A stretch of DNA of 63,196 nucleotides from contig JAKAKP010000110.1 of assembly GCA_021813445.1 (NCBI GenBank), positions 1 to 63,196 on the forward strand, given 5' to 3'. The position numbers and the translations under genes are program-made. This document shows positions 40,814 to 48,441 of this stretch, piece by piece. The DNA is from Deltaproteobacteria bacterium (lineage in GTDB: Bacteria > Desulfobacterota > Desulfobaccia > Desulfobaccales > 0-14-0-80-60-11). Below the pieces are notes generated by a model. It ran no database searches. It saw only the letters and a program-made list of their open reading frames with translations, and was not told where the DNA came from. Every line of letters starts with the position of its first letter. Position 1 is the stretch's first letter.

Positions 40814-41551
40814 ATGTGGAACTTTCTGATTAATACCCTGTCCATCGCCTATGTCCAGCTGGTAATTCTGTGTTTCTTCATCTGGTATTTCCTGCGCCAC
40901 CGCCGCGACCCCAGCATGCCGGTTTCTCGGCTGGGGTTCATCCACCTGTTGATCTTATTTGTGATTTTTCTTTATTTGCTAATGAGTTGGGCCAGCGGCA
41001 TCCGCCCGGCCCTGGCGGAAGCCGCGGTCTTCGGGATGTTTATCATCAATTTGATCTTGCTATATGCCTTAATCCTCTCCCGACTGGAGCGGCCCTACCA
41101 CGAGGCTCTGACCGCGTATTGCCGGGATCCCCAGAATGTGGCAAATCTGGATGCCATCTGGAGCACCGGCAAACGTTTTTACTATCTCCGCCATTTCCGT
41201 TCTTCCATCATCAGCGGGGAGTCCCCCACCCTCTTTCTCCATGAAATTGCCGCGGGCCGCATCCGGGACGATGTGCAGGCCTGTTTGCGGGAACACGGCC
41301 TGACCAACCAGTTCATCTCCTTGAAAGGCATGATCTCCTATCTGGAAAACCGCCTGGCTCATGAGGAACTATTGCCTCAGGAATTTAAGGAGCTGGTGCG
41401 GCAGGAGCTGCAAGAATTTCAGAAGCATCCCTGGGTGGAAGACCAGATTAACGAATATCTGAAAATGGCTCTGGAAACCCCGGAAAAGATCCATAACCCG
41501 GATTGGTCGCGGCAGTGGGCCCAGACCATGGCAGCCGACCAAAAAAAATAA
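40814..41551 (+). CDS. Three-helix membrane protein with a cytoplasmic helical domain, unknown
   Basis: 245 residues. Three membrane helices (about 10-27, 42-62, 70-92) are followed by a cytoplasmic helical region of 150 residues with charged repeats (ALTAYCRDPQNVANLDAIW, KRFYYLRHFRSSIISGESPT, MISYLENRLAHEELLPQEFK). No family is recognised. GAGGTGAG precedes the ATG. It lies 76 bp after ppiD, so it may share its transcript. Confidence 0.65.
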   Translation: MWNFLINTLSIAYVQLVILCFFIWYFLRHRRDPSMPVSRLGFIHLLILFVIFLYLLMSWASGIRPALAEAAVFGMFIINLILLYALILSRLERPYHEALTAYCRDPQNVANLDAIWSTGKRFYYLRHFRSSIISGESPTLFLHEIAAGRIRDDVQACLREHGLTNQFISLKGMISYLENRLAHEELLPQEFKELVRQELQEFQKHPWVEDQINEYLKMALETPEKIHNPDWSRQWAQTMAADQKK

Positions 41552-41689
41552 GGCTGATAATTCCTTGTTGCCAAAATCCAGCAGGCGATTCCCTTTAGAG
41601 GTGTTTGAGGGGAGGTGCGGGCCGGGAAGCCAGGTATCATCCTGAGCCGCGGCTAGCTCCCCCCCCGCCCAGCCTTCACAGGAGCAACC

Positions 41690-43567
41690 GTGTCCCGCCA
41701 GGCCATTAGAGCCGCCACTCACCGTGCCCTGGAGAACAGGGCGCGTCTGCTGCAAGGCTACCCCCATTGGGAAGAATGGCGGCGCCAGGCCCAGGGGGTG
41801 AAGGCCGAGGTCTTATCCCGCCTCGATGAATTTCTGGGACGCCTCCAGGAGCAGGTGCAAGGCTGGGGAGGCCAGGTGTTCTGGGCCCATGACGCCCGGG
41901 AGGCCCGGGACCTCATCCTCCAGGTGGCCAGAAAGCACGGGGTCAAAGCGGTGGTCAAATCCAAGTCCATGACCACCGAAGAAATCGGCCTGAACCCGCA
42001 TCTCACGGCTGCAGGCCTCCGGGTCCGGGAGACCGACCTGGGGGAATTCATCGTCCAGTTGGCCGGCCAGGCCCCGGCTCACCTCACCGCCCCGGCCCTG
42101 CACCTGGACCGCCACCAGATCGCCGCCATCTTTCGGGAGCACCTGGGTGCATCTGTGCCCGTGGAGCCGGAGGCCCTGACCCGGCAAGCCCGGGAGTACC
42201 TGCGTCCTTCCTTTTATGAGGCCCAGATGGGCATCACTGGCGTGAATTTCGCCGCGGCTGCGGAAGGCGCCCTGGTCATGGTGGAAAACGAAAGCAACCT
42301 GCGCCTCACCGCCAATGTGCCCCCGGTGCATCTGGCCTTGATGGGCCTGGAAAAGATCATTCCGGCCCTGGGCGACCTGGAGGTGTTCCTGCGCCTGCTC
42401 CCGGCCAGCGCCACGGGCCAGCGTCTTACCGCTTTGGTCCACATTATCCGCGGCCTCAAGCCCCACCCCCAGGGCCGCCAGGCCTTTTATCTGGTGATTC
42501 TGGATAATGGCCGGCGGCGGCTATGGGCCAAGGAGGAGCTTAAAGACGCACTCCACTGTCTCCGCTGCGGGGCCTGCCTTAATGCCTGCCCCGTCTTTCA
42601 GCAAGGCGCGGCCCACCTCTACGGACGGGTCTATCCCGGAGCCATCGGCATTCTCCTGGCTCCTTACCTGGCCCCCGTGGGGGACATTGCCGATCTCTGC
42701 ACCCAATGCGGGGCCTGCCAGGAGATCTGCCCCGCGGCCATTCCCTTGACCGCCAAGATTCTTCAGTTGCGCCGCCGCAGTCCCAAATTCCGCCGGGTCC
42801 GGACCCTTTCCCGGTTGGCCGGCCTCTGGCTCGGTTGGCCCCGGCTCTATCGGGGCAGCGAAGGGCTTTTGCGGCTGCTGCCGCAAAAGCCCCCCCTTAC
42901 CATGGCGCTGGCCCCAAAGAGCTTTTATCAGATGCGCTGCGGGAGAGGGGGACAAGAGTCCGCCCAGCCTAGGCCGTCAGCCCCTGCTTCGTCCCCCCAG
43001 CGAGCTTCCCGGGGAGAGCAGGGCGGGGAGGGCCCCTCCGCATTGACGGCCCCAGGCCTGCTCCCCAGTCTCTCAACCCGCCTCCGGGAGGCGGGAAGTT
43101 CCTTGCAGAAAATCCGGGGACCCGCGGCCCTGGCCCGGTACTTGGCCGGGCAGGCCTCGGGGACTTTGTGGCTGCAGGAGCATCCCTGGCTGCGCCAGGC
43201 GGCCCCGGAACTGGAAAAAATAGGGGTGAAAACGGCCTTCGGGGGCCAGGTCTGGGCGCCGGAGGGAGATACCGCAGTCATTGTGGCCTTGGGGGCCATC
43301 TCCGAGACCGGCAGCGTCATCCTGCCTGGAGGCGCGAGCCCTGCCACCTGGCTGCCTTTCCGGGTGCGCCGGCAGATTGTCCTGGTGCCCCCGGATTACG
43401 ACCATCTAACTTTGCCCCAAGCCCTGGAAATGGCGGCCCGGGAGGAAACCGGCCTGACCACCTGGCTCACCGGCCCCAGCCGCACTGCGGACATTGAAAA
43501 GGTCCTGGTGCTCGGGGCCCAAGGCGCAGAACAATTGGATGTGATTATCTATCGAGCCGAGGAATGA
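41690..43567 (+). CDS. LutB-LutC fusion (LUD-domain iron-sulfur protein)
   Basis: 625 residues from a GTG with AGGAG upstream. Residues about 20-290 are the LUD domain of LutB (KSKSMTTEEIGLNPHL, GITGVNFAAAAEGALVMVEN), then two 4Fe-4S clusters of LutB type (CLRCGACLNACPVF near 294, CTQCGACQEICPAAI near 345). After a low-complexity Pro/Gly-rich linker the C-terminal 180 residues are a second LUD domain of the LutC type (GDTAVIVALGAISETGSVIL, PPDYDHL). LutA-LutB-LutC oxidise L-lactate to pyruvate; here B and C are fused and no LutA is present. It may serve another 2-hydroxyacid. The next gene overlaps by 4 bp. Confidence 0.85.
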   Translation: MSRQAIRAATHRALENRARLLQGYPHWEEWRRQAQGVKAEVLSRLDEFLGRLQEQVQGWGGQVFWAHDAREARDLILQVARKHGVKAVVKSKSMTTEEIGLNPHLTAAGLRVRETDLGEFIVQLAGQAPAHLTAPALHLDRHQIAAIFREHLGASVPVEPEALTRQAREYLRPSFYEAQMGITGVNFAAAAEGALVMVENESNLRLTANVPPVHLALMGLEKIIPALGDLEVFLRLLPASATGQRLTALVHIIRGLKPHPQGRQAFYLVILDNGRRRLWAKEELKDALHCLRCGACLNACPVFQQGAAHLYGRVYPGAIGILLAPYLAPVGDIADLCTQCGACQEICPAAIPLTAKILQLRRRSPKFRRVRTLSRLAGLWLGWPRLYRGSEGLLRLLPQKPPLTMALAPKSFYQMRCGRGGQESAQPRPSAPASSPQRASRGEQGGEGPSALTAPGLLPSLSTRLREAGSSLQKIRGPAALARYLAGQASGTLWLQEHPWLRQAAPELEKIGVKTAFGGQVWAPEGDTAVIVALGAISETGSVILPGGASPATWLPFRVRRQIVLVPPDYDHLTLPQALEMAAREETGLTTWLTGPSRTADIEKVLVLGAQGAEQLDVIIYRAEE

Positions 43568-44754
43568 TGGATCCTGTACCTGCTGCCGAAATCACCGCCC
43601 GGGTGGCGGCCCTGCAAGCAGGGCTGGCCCGGGAAGGCCTGGCCCTGGCGCTGATCCGCCAGACTGCGGACCTGTACTATTACACCGGCACCCTGGCGGA
43701 CGGCTGGCTGGCCGTCAGCCCGGGGGTAGAGCCGCTCCTCCTGGTGCGCCGGCCCCAATACCGCCTGCAGGAAGCGGCGCCGCCCTGGCCCCTGGCTTTT
43801 TACGGGGATCTGAAAGAGCTGCCGCTCCTGCTAGCCCAGAGCGGCTTCGCGGCTGCAGGGCCCCTGGGGTTGGAGCTGGACGTGATGCCCGTGGCTTTCT
43901 TCCAGCGTTTTCAGAAATTGTTTCCCCAAAGGACCTCAAAGGATGTTTCCCCGGTGATCCGCCGGCAACGGATGCTCAAGAGCGCCTACGAAATCGAGCA
44001 GCTGCGCCGGGCCGCCAAAAATCTAGACCAGGCCCTCACGGATGCTCCACGGCTGCTGCAGCCCGGGGTCAGCGAAATGGAAGTGGCCGCCAACCTGGAA
44101 TACCGCCTGCGGCTCCTGGGACACCAGGGGTTGGTGAGAATCCGCACCTGGAACCTGGAATTGTTCTATGGCCACGTCCTCTCCGGCGTCTCCGGGGTTC
44201 AGGCCGCTTATACCGATACCCCCAGCGGCGGCCCGGGTTTTTCTCCCGCGTTTCCCCAGGGAGCTGGTAATAAGAAACTGGCCCCCGGAGAGCCCATCAG
44301 CATCGACCTATTCGGCTGCTTCAACGGTTACGTGGTGGACCAGACCCGCATGTATGCCCTGGAATCCATGCCGCCCCGGGCCTGGGACGCGTTCCGGGTG
44401 ATCGAGGAACTCTACCGGCTCTTTACCGAACTGGCCCGCCCCGGAGTCATGGCCGGGGACATCTATCAACGCCTCTGGCAGGAAGTCAGGGAGCGGGGCT
44501 ATGAGGACTATTTCATGGGCCGGGGCCCGGACCGGGTCAGTTTTCTGGGCCACGGCCTGGGGCTGGAGGCGGATGAGTTCCCCTTGCTCACCGCCCGTTT
44601 CCCCTATCCCCTGGCCCCGGACATGGTCCTGGCCTTTGAACCCAAGATCTTCCTGCCGGAGATCGGTATGATCGGCCTGGAGGACACCGGGCGCATCACC
44701 CCCGAGGGGGTGGAATGGCTCACCATTACCCCCCGGGAAGTGATGGTGCTTTAA
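43564..44754 (+). CDS. M24 metallopeptidase (Xaa-Pro aminopeptidase family)
   Basis: 396 residues. An N-terminal creatinase-like domain (about 1-145) precedes the pita-bread catalytic domain. Metal ligands are Asp in SIDLFGCFNGYVVDQTR (both Asp), His in FLGHGLGLEADE, Glu in LAFEPKIFL and Glu in GLEDTG. The usual enzymes cut N-terminal residues ahead of Pro. It overlaps the LUD fusion by 4 bp (ATGATG), so it is translationally coupled to it. ATG at 43564 or 43567 may serve as start. Confidence 0.88.
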   Translation: MMDPVPAAEITARVAALQAGLAREGLALALIRQTADLYYYTGTLADGWLAVSPGVEPLLLVRRPQYRLQEAAPPWPLAFYGDLKELPLLLAQSGFAAAGPLGLELDVMPVAFFQRFQKLFPQRTSKDVSPVIRRQRMLKSAYEIEQLRRAAKNLDQALTDAPRLLQPGVSEMEVAANLEYRLRLLGHQGLVRIRTWNLELFYGHVLSGVSGVQAAYTDTPSGGPGFSPAFPQGAGNKKLAPGEPISIDLFGCFNGYVVDQTRMYALESMPPRAWDAFRVIEELYRLFTELARPGVMAGDIYQRLWQEVRERGYEDYFMGRGPDRVSFLGHGLGLEADEFPLLTARFPYPLAPDMVLAFEPKIFLPEIGMIGLEDTGRITPEGVEWLTITPREVMVL

Positions 44755-44762
44755 ACAGGTAT

Positions 44763-45755
44763 ATGAACCTCAAAGCCACCTCCAATTTCAAGCAGCGGCT
44801 CCTGGCCATCTCCATATCGGTATTACTGAGCTCCGGGTTGATGGCCCTGAAGTTCTATGCCTATTGGCTGACGGATTCCGCGGCCATTCTTTCCGACGCC
44901 CTGGAGTCCATCATCAATGTGGTGGCCTCCTCCTTTGCCCTGGGGAGCGTCATCTTTGCGGCCAGGAGCCCGGACCCCAGCCATCCGTATGGCCACGGCA
45001 AGGTGGAGTTCTTTTCCGCAGGGTTTGAAGGCGCGCTCATCATCTTTGCGGCCTGCGGCATCTTTTATCAGGCCTGGCCGCGGATCTTCCAGCCGCATAC
45101 CCTGCCGCATCTGGGCGGGGGGCTGCTAATCCTGGTGGGGGTCAATCTCGCCAACCTGCTCTTGGGGGCCGGGCTGGTAATGATGGGCAGACGCACCAAT
45201 TCCTTAGTGCTCGTTGCCGATGGCAAACATATCTTGACCGATGTCTATACCACCGGGGGAGTGTTGCTGGGACTGGCATTGGTGCTGTGGACCGGTTGGC
45301 TCTGGCTGGACGGGGCGGTGGCCTGCCTGGTGGGGCTCAATATTGTGGTTACTGGCACCAGACTGGTGTTTCAAGCTGCCGCCGGGTTGATGGACACCTC
45401 CGATCCCCGGCTGCTGGCAGAGATTTCCGCCATCCTCCAGAAGCACCGCAAAAGCATCTGGATCGACGTGCACCAGCTCCGGGCCCGGCGCTCCGGGGAT
45501 ATCGTCCACCTGGATTTCCACCTGATTCTCCCCAGGGACCTCTCCCTGGAGGAAGGCCACCGGGAGGTCAAGGAGCTGGAGAAGATCTTTCAGGACCATT
45601 TCGGCAAGAGCGCGGATATCCTCATCCACGTGGACCCTTGCGCCAGGCCCATCTGCCCCGTCTGCGGTTTCGAACCCTGCGAACACCGCCAAGCCGACAC
45701 CAGGCAGCAGAGCCTCTGGCAAACCGCAGTCGTTACCGCCAAGCCGGAGGAGTGA
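44763..45755 (+). CDS. Cation diffusion facilitator (CDF) transporter
   Basis: 330 residues from the ATG at 44763, 9 bp after the peptidase; reading frames from further upstream are not needed. Six membrane helices with the metal-site signature AAILSDALESIINVV in helix 2 and HPYGHGKVEFF just after helix 3. The C-terminal cytoplasmic domain ends in an extra Cys-rich segment (DPCARPICPVCGFEPCEHR) that could bind metal. It exports Zn2+, Fe2+, Mn2+ or similar ions against protons. Confidence 0.88.
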   Translation: MNLKATSNFKQRLLAISISVLLSSGLMALKFYAYWLTDSAAILSDALESIINVVASSFALGSVIFAARSPDPSHPYGHGKVEFFSAGFEGALIIFAACGIFYQAWPRIFQPHTLPHLGGGLLILVGVNLANLLLGAGLVMMGRRTNSLVLVADGKHILTDVYTTGGVLLGLALVLWTGWLWLDGAVACLVGLNIVVTGTRLVFQAAAGLMDTSDPRLLAEISAILQKHRKSIWIDVHQLRARRSGDIVHLDFHLILPRDLSLEEGHREVKELEKIFQDHFGKSADILIHVDPCARPICPVCGFEPCEHRQADTRQQSLWQTAVVTAKPEE

Positions 45756-46094
45756 GCGGTAAGTAGTGAGCAGGATGAAAAAGAAAAGGCTATCGGCCTG
45801 AAAAGTCCAAAGTTCAAGGTTAACTGCCGGTAACTTTTCATAATTTATGGGTGGGCCAAAGGCCCATGAGGAAATGCTGCGAAAAAAGGGGGCCTCCGGA
45901 AAGACGGCTCTTTCTAACCCCCCTTTGCAAAAGGGGGGTTAGGGGGGATTTATAAGCGCCTGAAATCCCCATAAATCCCCCTTTTTCAAAGGGGGACCTA
46001 ACTGGCCTCATTCAGCTCTCCAGGCGGGATTTTATGTTCACTTTATTAGGGAACTTGAAATCTGTTCGGTTCTTTCCTGCTCACTGCTCACTGC
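45756..46094. repeat. Repeat-filled spacer (families A, F, C and GTGAGCA tandem)
   Basis: Holds heptamers (45802-45823), module F (45834-45887), an intact copy of the 85-bp family C (45915-45999) with core GGATTTATAAGCGCCTGAAATCCCC, and a TGCTCAC tandem (46079-46100) matching the GTGAGCA run at the start of the spacer (45752-45774). No gene. Confidence 0.8.
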
Positions 46095-46703
46095 TCACTT
46101 TCTCTGTAACCGCCAGGCCACCCAGGTAAAGCTCTTTTCCGGGGGGAGTTCGATGGACCATTCATCCCGGGTGCGGCGCTGGCTGAGACTCCAGCCCGCG
46201 GCTTCATAGAGCTGCTGCAAGGGCTCCTCCTGGGTGTCCCGGAAGCCGGAAAGGATCAAGGTCCCCTCCGGCGCTGTCAGCCGGCTGAATTCTTCCACTT
46301 TCCCCAACTGCACCGCGGCCGGAAGATTGGCCACCACCACCTGGAAGGCCCCCCGCAGGCAGTCGCTGGAGCCCCGGACCACCTGGACCGCGGCGGCCAG
46401 GTCATTGCTCCGGGCGTTTTCCCGGGTGAGAAGCACTGCCTGCCTGGAGAGGTCCACCCCCAGGCACAGACCCGCGCCCGCCGCGGCCCCGGCCAGGGCC
46501 AAAATTCCCGAACCGCAGCCCACGTCCAGGAGACGCTTTCCGGCCAGAGGGGTTTGGCCCAGCAGTTCCAGGCAGAGGCGGGTGGTGGGATGGCCGGGAG
46601 GGAAAGCGGTCCGGGCCCGCACCGTGAGCACTCTCTCTCCGGGCCGCAGCCGGCAGGGGTGCCAGGGAGACTTCAGCACCAGACCCGGCAATCGCACCAG
46701 CAA
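46095..46703 (-). CDS. PrmA-like methyltransferase without the N-terminal domain
   Basis: 202 residues from a TTG with AGAGGA upstream. The SAM motif I is LLDVGCGSGILALA, the acidic motif CLGVDLSRQAV and the catalytic-loop motif VVVANLP; the RTAFPPGHPTTRLCLELL segment before it is typical of ribosomal protein L11 methyltransferase. The N-terminal substrate domain of PrmA is shortened (202 against about 290 residues), so the target may not be L11. It is transcribed alone, opposite to its neighbours. Confidence 0.78.
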   Translation of the reverse strand: MLVRLPGLVLKSPWHPCRLRPGERVLTVRARTAFPPGHPTTRLCLELLGQTPLAGKRLLDVGCGSGILALAGAAAGAGLCLGVDLSRQAVLLTRENARSNDLAAAVQVVRGSSDCLRGAFQVVVANLPAAVQLGKVEEFSRLTAPEGTLILSGFRDTQEEPLQQLYEAAGWSLSQRRTRDEWSIELPPEKSFTWVAWRLQRK

Positions 46704-46879
46704 TGGATTTTCCTCTTTAGGACGCGCGGCCTTGTTTTAGATAACGGTGGTGCTTAAATAATATGCTGAAGGGGCCTACCCCCGGGTCTGTCTGGGGATG
46801 GGTGCATTAGTGGCTGCGCCCCCAAAAATCGCAACCCGGTTTTGTTCGCAAGTGATCCGGCTGCTCTGATGTTTGATAA

Positions 46880-46908
46880 TTGACCCCTTCGGCCTTTTGG
46901 GGTAAAAA
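46880..46908 (+). promoter_or_regulatory. Candidate promoter of the greA-like gene
   Basis: TTGACC and TAAAAA are spaced by 17 bases. The predicted start of transcription is about 65 bases before the ATG at 46983. Confidence 0.5.
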
Positions 46909-46982
46909 ACTACGGAGATCAGCAAAAAATTACCAATTATTTCGAGACTTAGGAAGAAAAAAGGAAAAAACCGCGGCTGTTT

Positions 46983-47462
46983 ATGGAAAAGATCCTTCTA
47001 ACCCGGGTCGGCTATGAGAAAATCATCAGGGAATTGGAGATTCTCAGCCGCGTGGAGCGCCCCCAGATCGTCCGGGAAATAATGGAGGCTGCGCAAGAAG
47101 GACGCCTGGAGAAGAACCAGGATTTTCAAGCCGCCATCGCCCAACGGCAGCGGTTGGAGAAGCGGATCAGACAATTGCAGCAGATTCTGGCCAACGCCGA
47201 AGTGTTGGTGGGCAGCAATCTTCCCCCCAACAAGGTGCGGTTTAATTCCCGGGTGCGCATTTTTAACCTCCGGGATGGCCGGGAGCAGGAATTCCTCCTG
47301 GTGAGCGCGGTGGAGGCCGATGTGGGCCAGGGGCAATTATCCCTGACCTCGCCTCTGGGGCGGGCTCTGCTGGGACGCAGCCTGGGCGAATCCGTGCAGA
47401 TTCAGACCCCCCGGGGCCCCAGGACCTACCGGATTCTGGATATCCAAATGGAAAAGGCATGA
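46983..47462 (+). CDS. GreA/GreB-family protein with charge-reversed tip
   Basis: 159 residues, standard GreA length: an N-terminal coiled coil (about 1-75) and a C-terminal FKBP-like domain (RIFNLRDGREQEFLLV, LTSPLGRALLGRSLGESVQI). GreA rescues backtracked RNA polymerase by placing two acidic tip residues in the secondary channel. E. coli has HGDLKENAEY; this protein has EGRLEKNQDF, so the catalytic Asp is Arg and the Glu is Lys. It probably binds the channel without stimulating cleavage, as Gfh1/TraR-type factors do (inferred). Its stop overlaps the next gene, a CDF transporter, by 4 bp. No strong ribosome-binding site is visible. Confidence 0.82.
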   Translation: MEKILLTRVGYEKIIRELEILSRVERPQIVREIMEAAQEGRLEKNQDFQAAIAQRQRLEKRIRQLQQILANAEVLVGSNLPPNKVRFNSRVRIFNLRDGREQEFLLVSAVEADVGQGQLSLTSPLGRALLGRSLGESVQIQTPRGPRTYRILDIQMEKA

Positions 47463-48406
47463 ACGATAATCACTCTCTCCAGGCACATGCGCACCGTTTT
47501 GAGAGCAGTTCCTGGCGTCTGTCCCTGGCCTTCTGGACCCAATTCGTCTTTTTCGTCGTGGAACTGGTGGGAGGGTTCCTCACCAACAGCCTGGCTCTGT
47601 TGGCGGACGCGGGCCATATGTTCAGCGATGTCGCGGCCCTGGGTCTGAGCTTTCTGGCCTTAAAATGGACCCTCAGGCCGCCCACCTCCCAGAAGACCTA
47701 CGGCTACCACCGGCTGGAAATCCTGGTGGCCCTGCTCAACGGCGTGGCCCTCTGGGTCATGTCCGCGTATATCTTTTACGAGGCCTACGAGAGAATTTCT
47801 CAGCCGCCTGCGATCAACACCGTGCCCATGCTGATCATCGCCAGCCTGGGGCTCTTGATCAATCTCCTGGGGGTGGTCATCCTCTATCCCAGCCGGGAGC
47901 ACGGGATCAATCTCCGCTCCGCGTTTCTCCATCTGGCCGCGGACTCCCTGGGCTCAGTGGCCGCGGTGGCCGCGGGCGCCGCCATCCTGCTGAAAGGCTG
48001 GTACTGGTTTGATCCGGTAGCCGGCGCGGTCATCGGGGTGATGATTATCATCGGTAGCTGGCAACTGGTCCGGGAGGCCACGGATATCCTCATGGAGGCT
48101 GCACCCCGGCATATCGATCCGCTGGAGGTGACCGCGGCCCTGGAAGAGCATCCCCTGGTGGAGAAGGTCCACGATCTGCACATCTGGACCATTGCCTCCG
48201 GGATTTACGCCCTCAGTGTTCATGTGGGTATCCATAACCGCGAAGACCGGGACTGCCTCACTTGGGAGCTGGAGGAATTGTTGCGCCACCGCTTCGGCTT
48301 GGAGCATAATACCATTCAGATAGAAGGCCCGGGGTTCCATGATCCCCGGGTGTGTCCTTTAACCCGTCTGCAAGGATTGATCAAGGGGAACCACTATCAC
48401 CACTAG
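47459..48406 (+). CDS. CzcD-type CDF metal efflux protein
   Basis: 315 residues, six helices. The metal-site motifs are LALLADAGHMFSDVAALGL (helix 2) and SAFLHLAADSLGSVAAV (helix 5), with HxxxD pairs typical of zinc-type CDF proteins. The N-terminus (NDNHSLQAHAHRFE) and the extreme C-terminus (KGNHYHH) are His-rich. It should export Zn2+, Co2+ or Cd2+ in exchange for H+. It overlaps the GreA-like gene by 4 bp, an unusual pairing. Confidence 0.9.
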   Translation: MNDNHSLQAHAHRFESSSWRLSLAFWTQFVFFVVELVGGFLTNSLALLADAGHMFSDVAALGLSFLALKWTLRPPTSQKTYGYHRLEILVALLNGVALWVMSAYIFYEAYERISQPPAINTVPMLIIASLGLLINLLGVVILYPSREHGINLRSAFLHLAADSLGSVAAVAAGAAILLKGWYWFDPVAGAVIGVMIIIGSWQLVREATDILMEAAPRHIDPLEVTAALEEHPLVEKVHDLHIWTIASGIYALSVHVGIHNREDRDCLTWELEELLRHRFGLEHNTIQIEGPGFHDPRVCPLTRLQGLIKGNHYHH

Positions 48407-48441
48407 CTATCTCTTGCGGCAGCTGTATCAGAGGAGGAACC

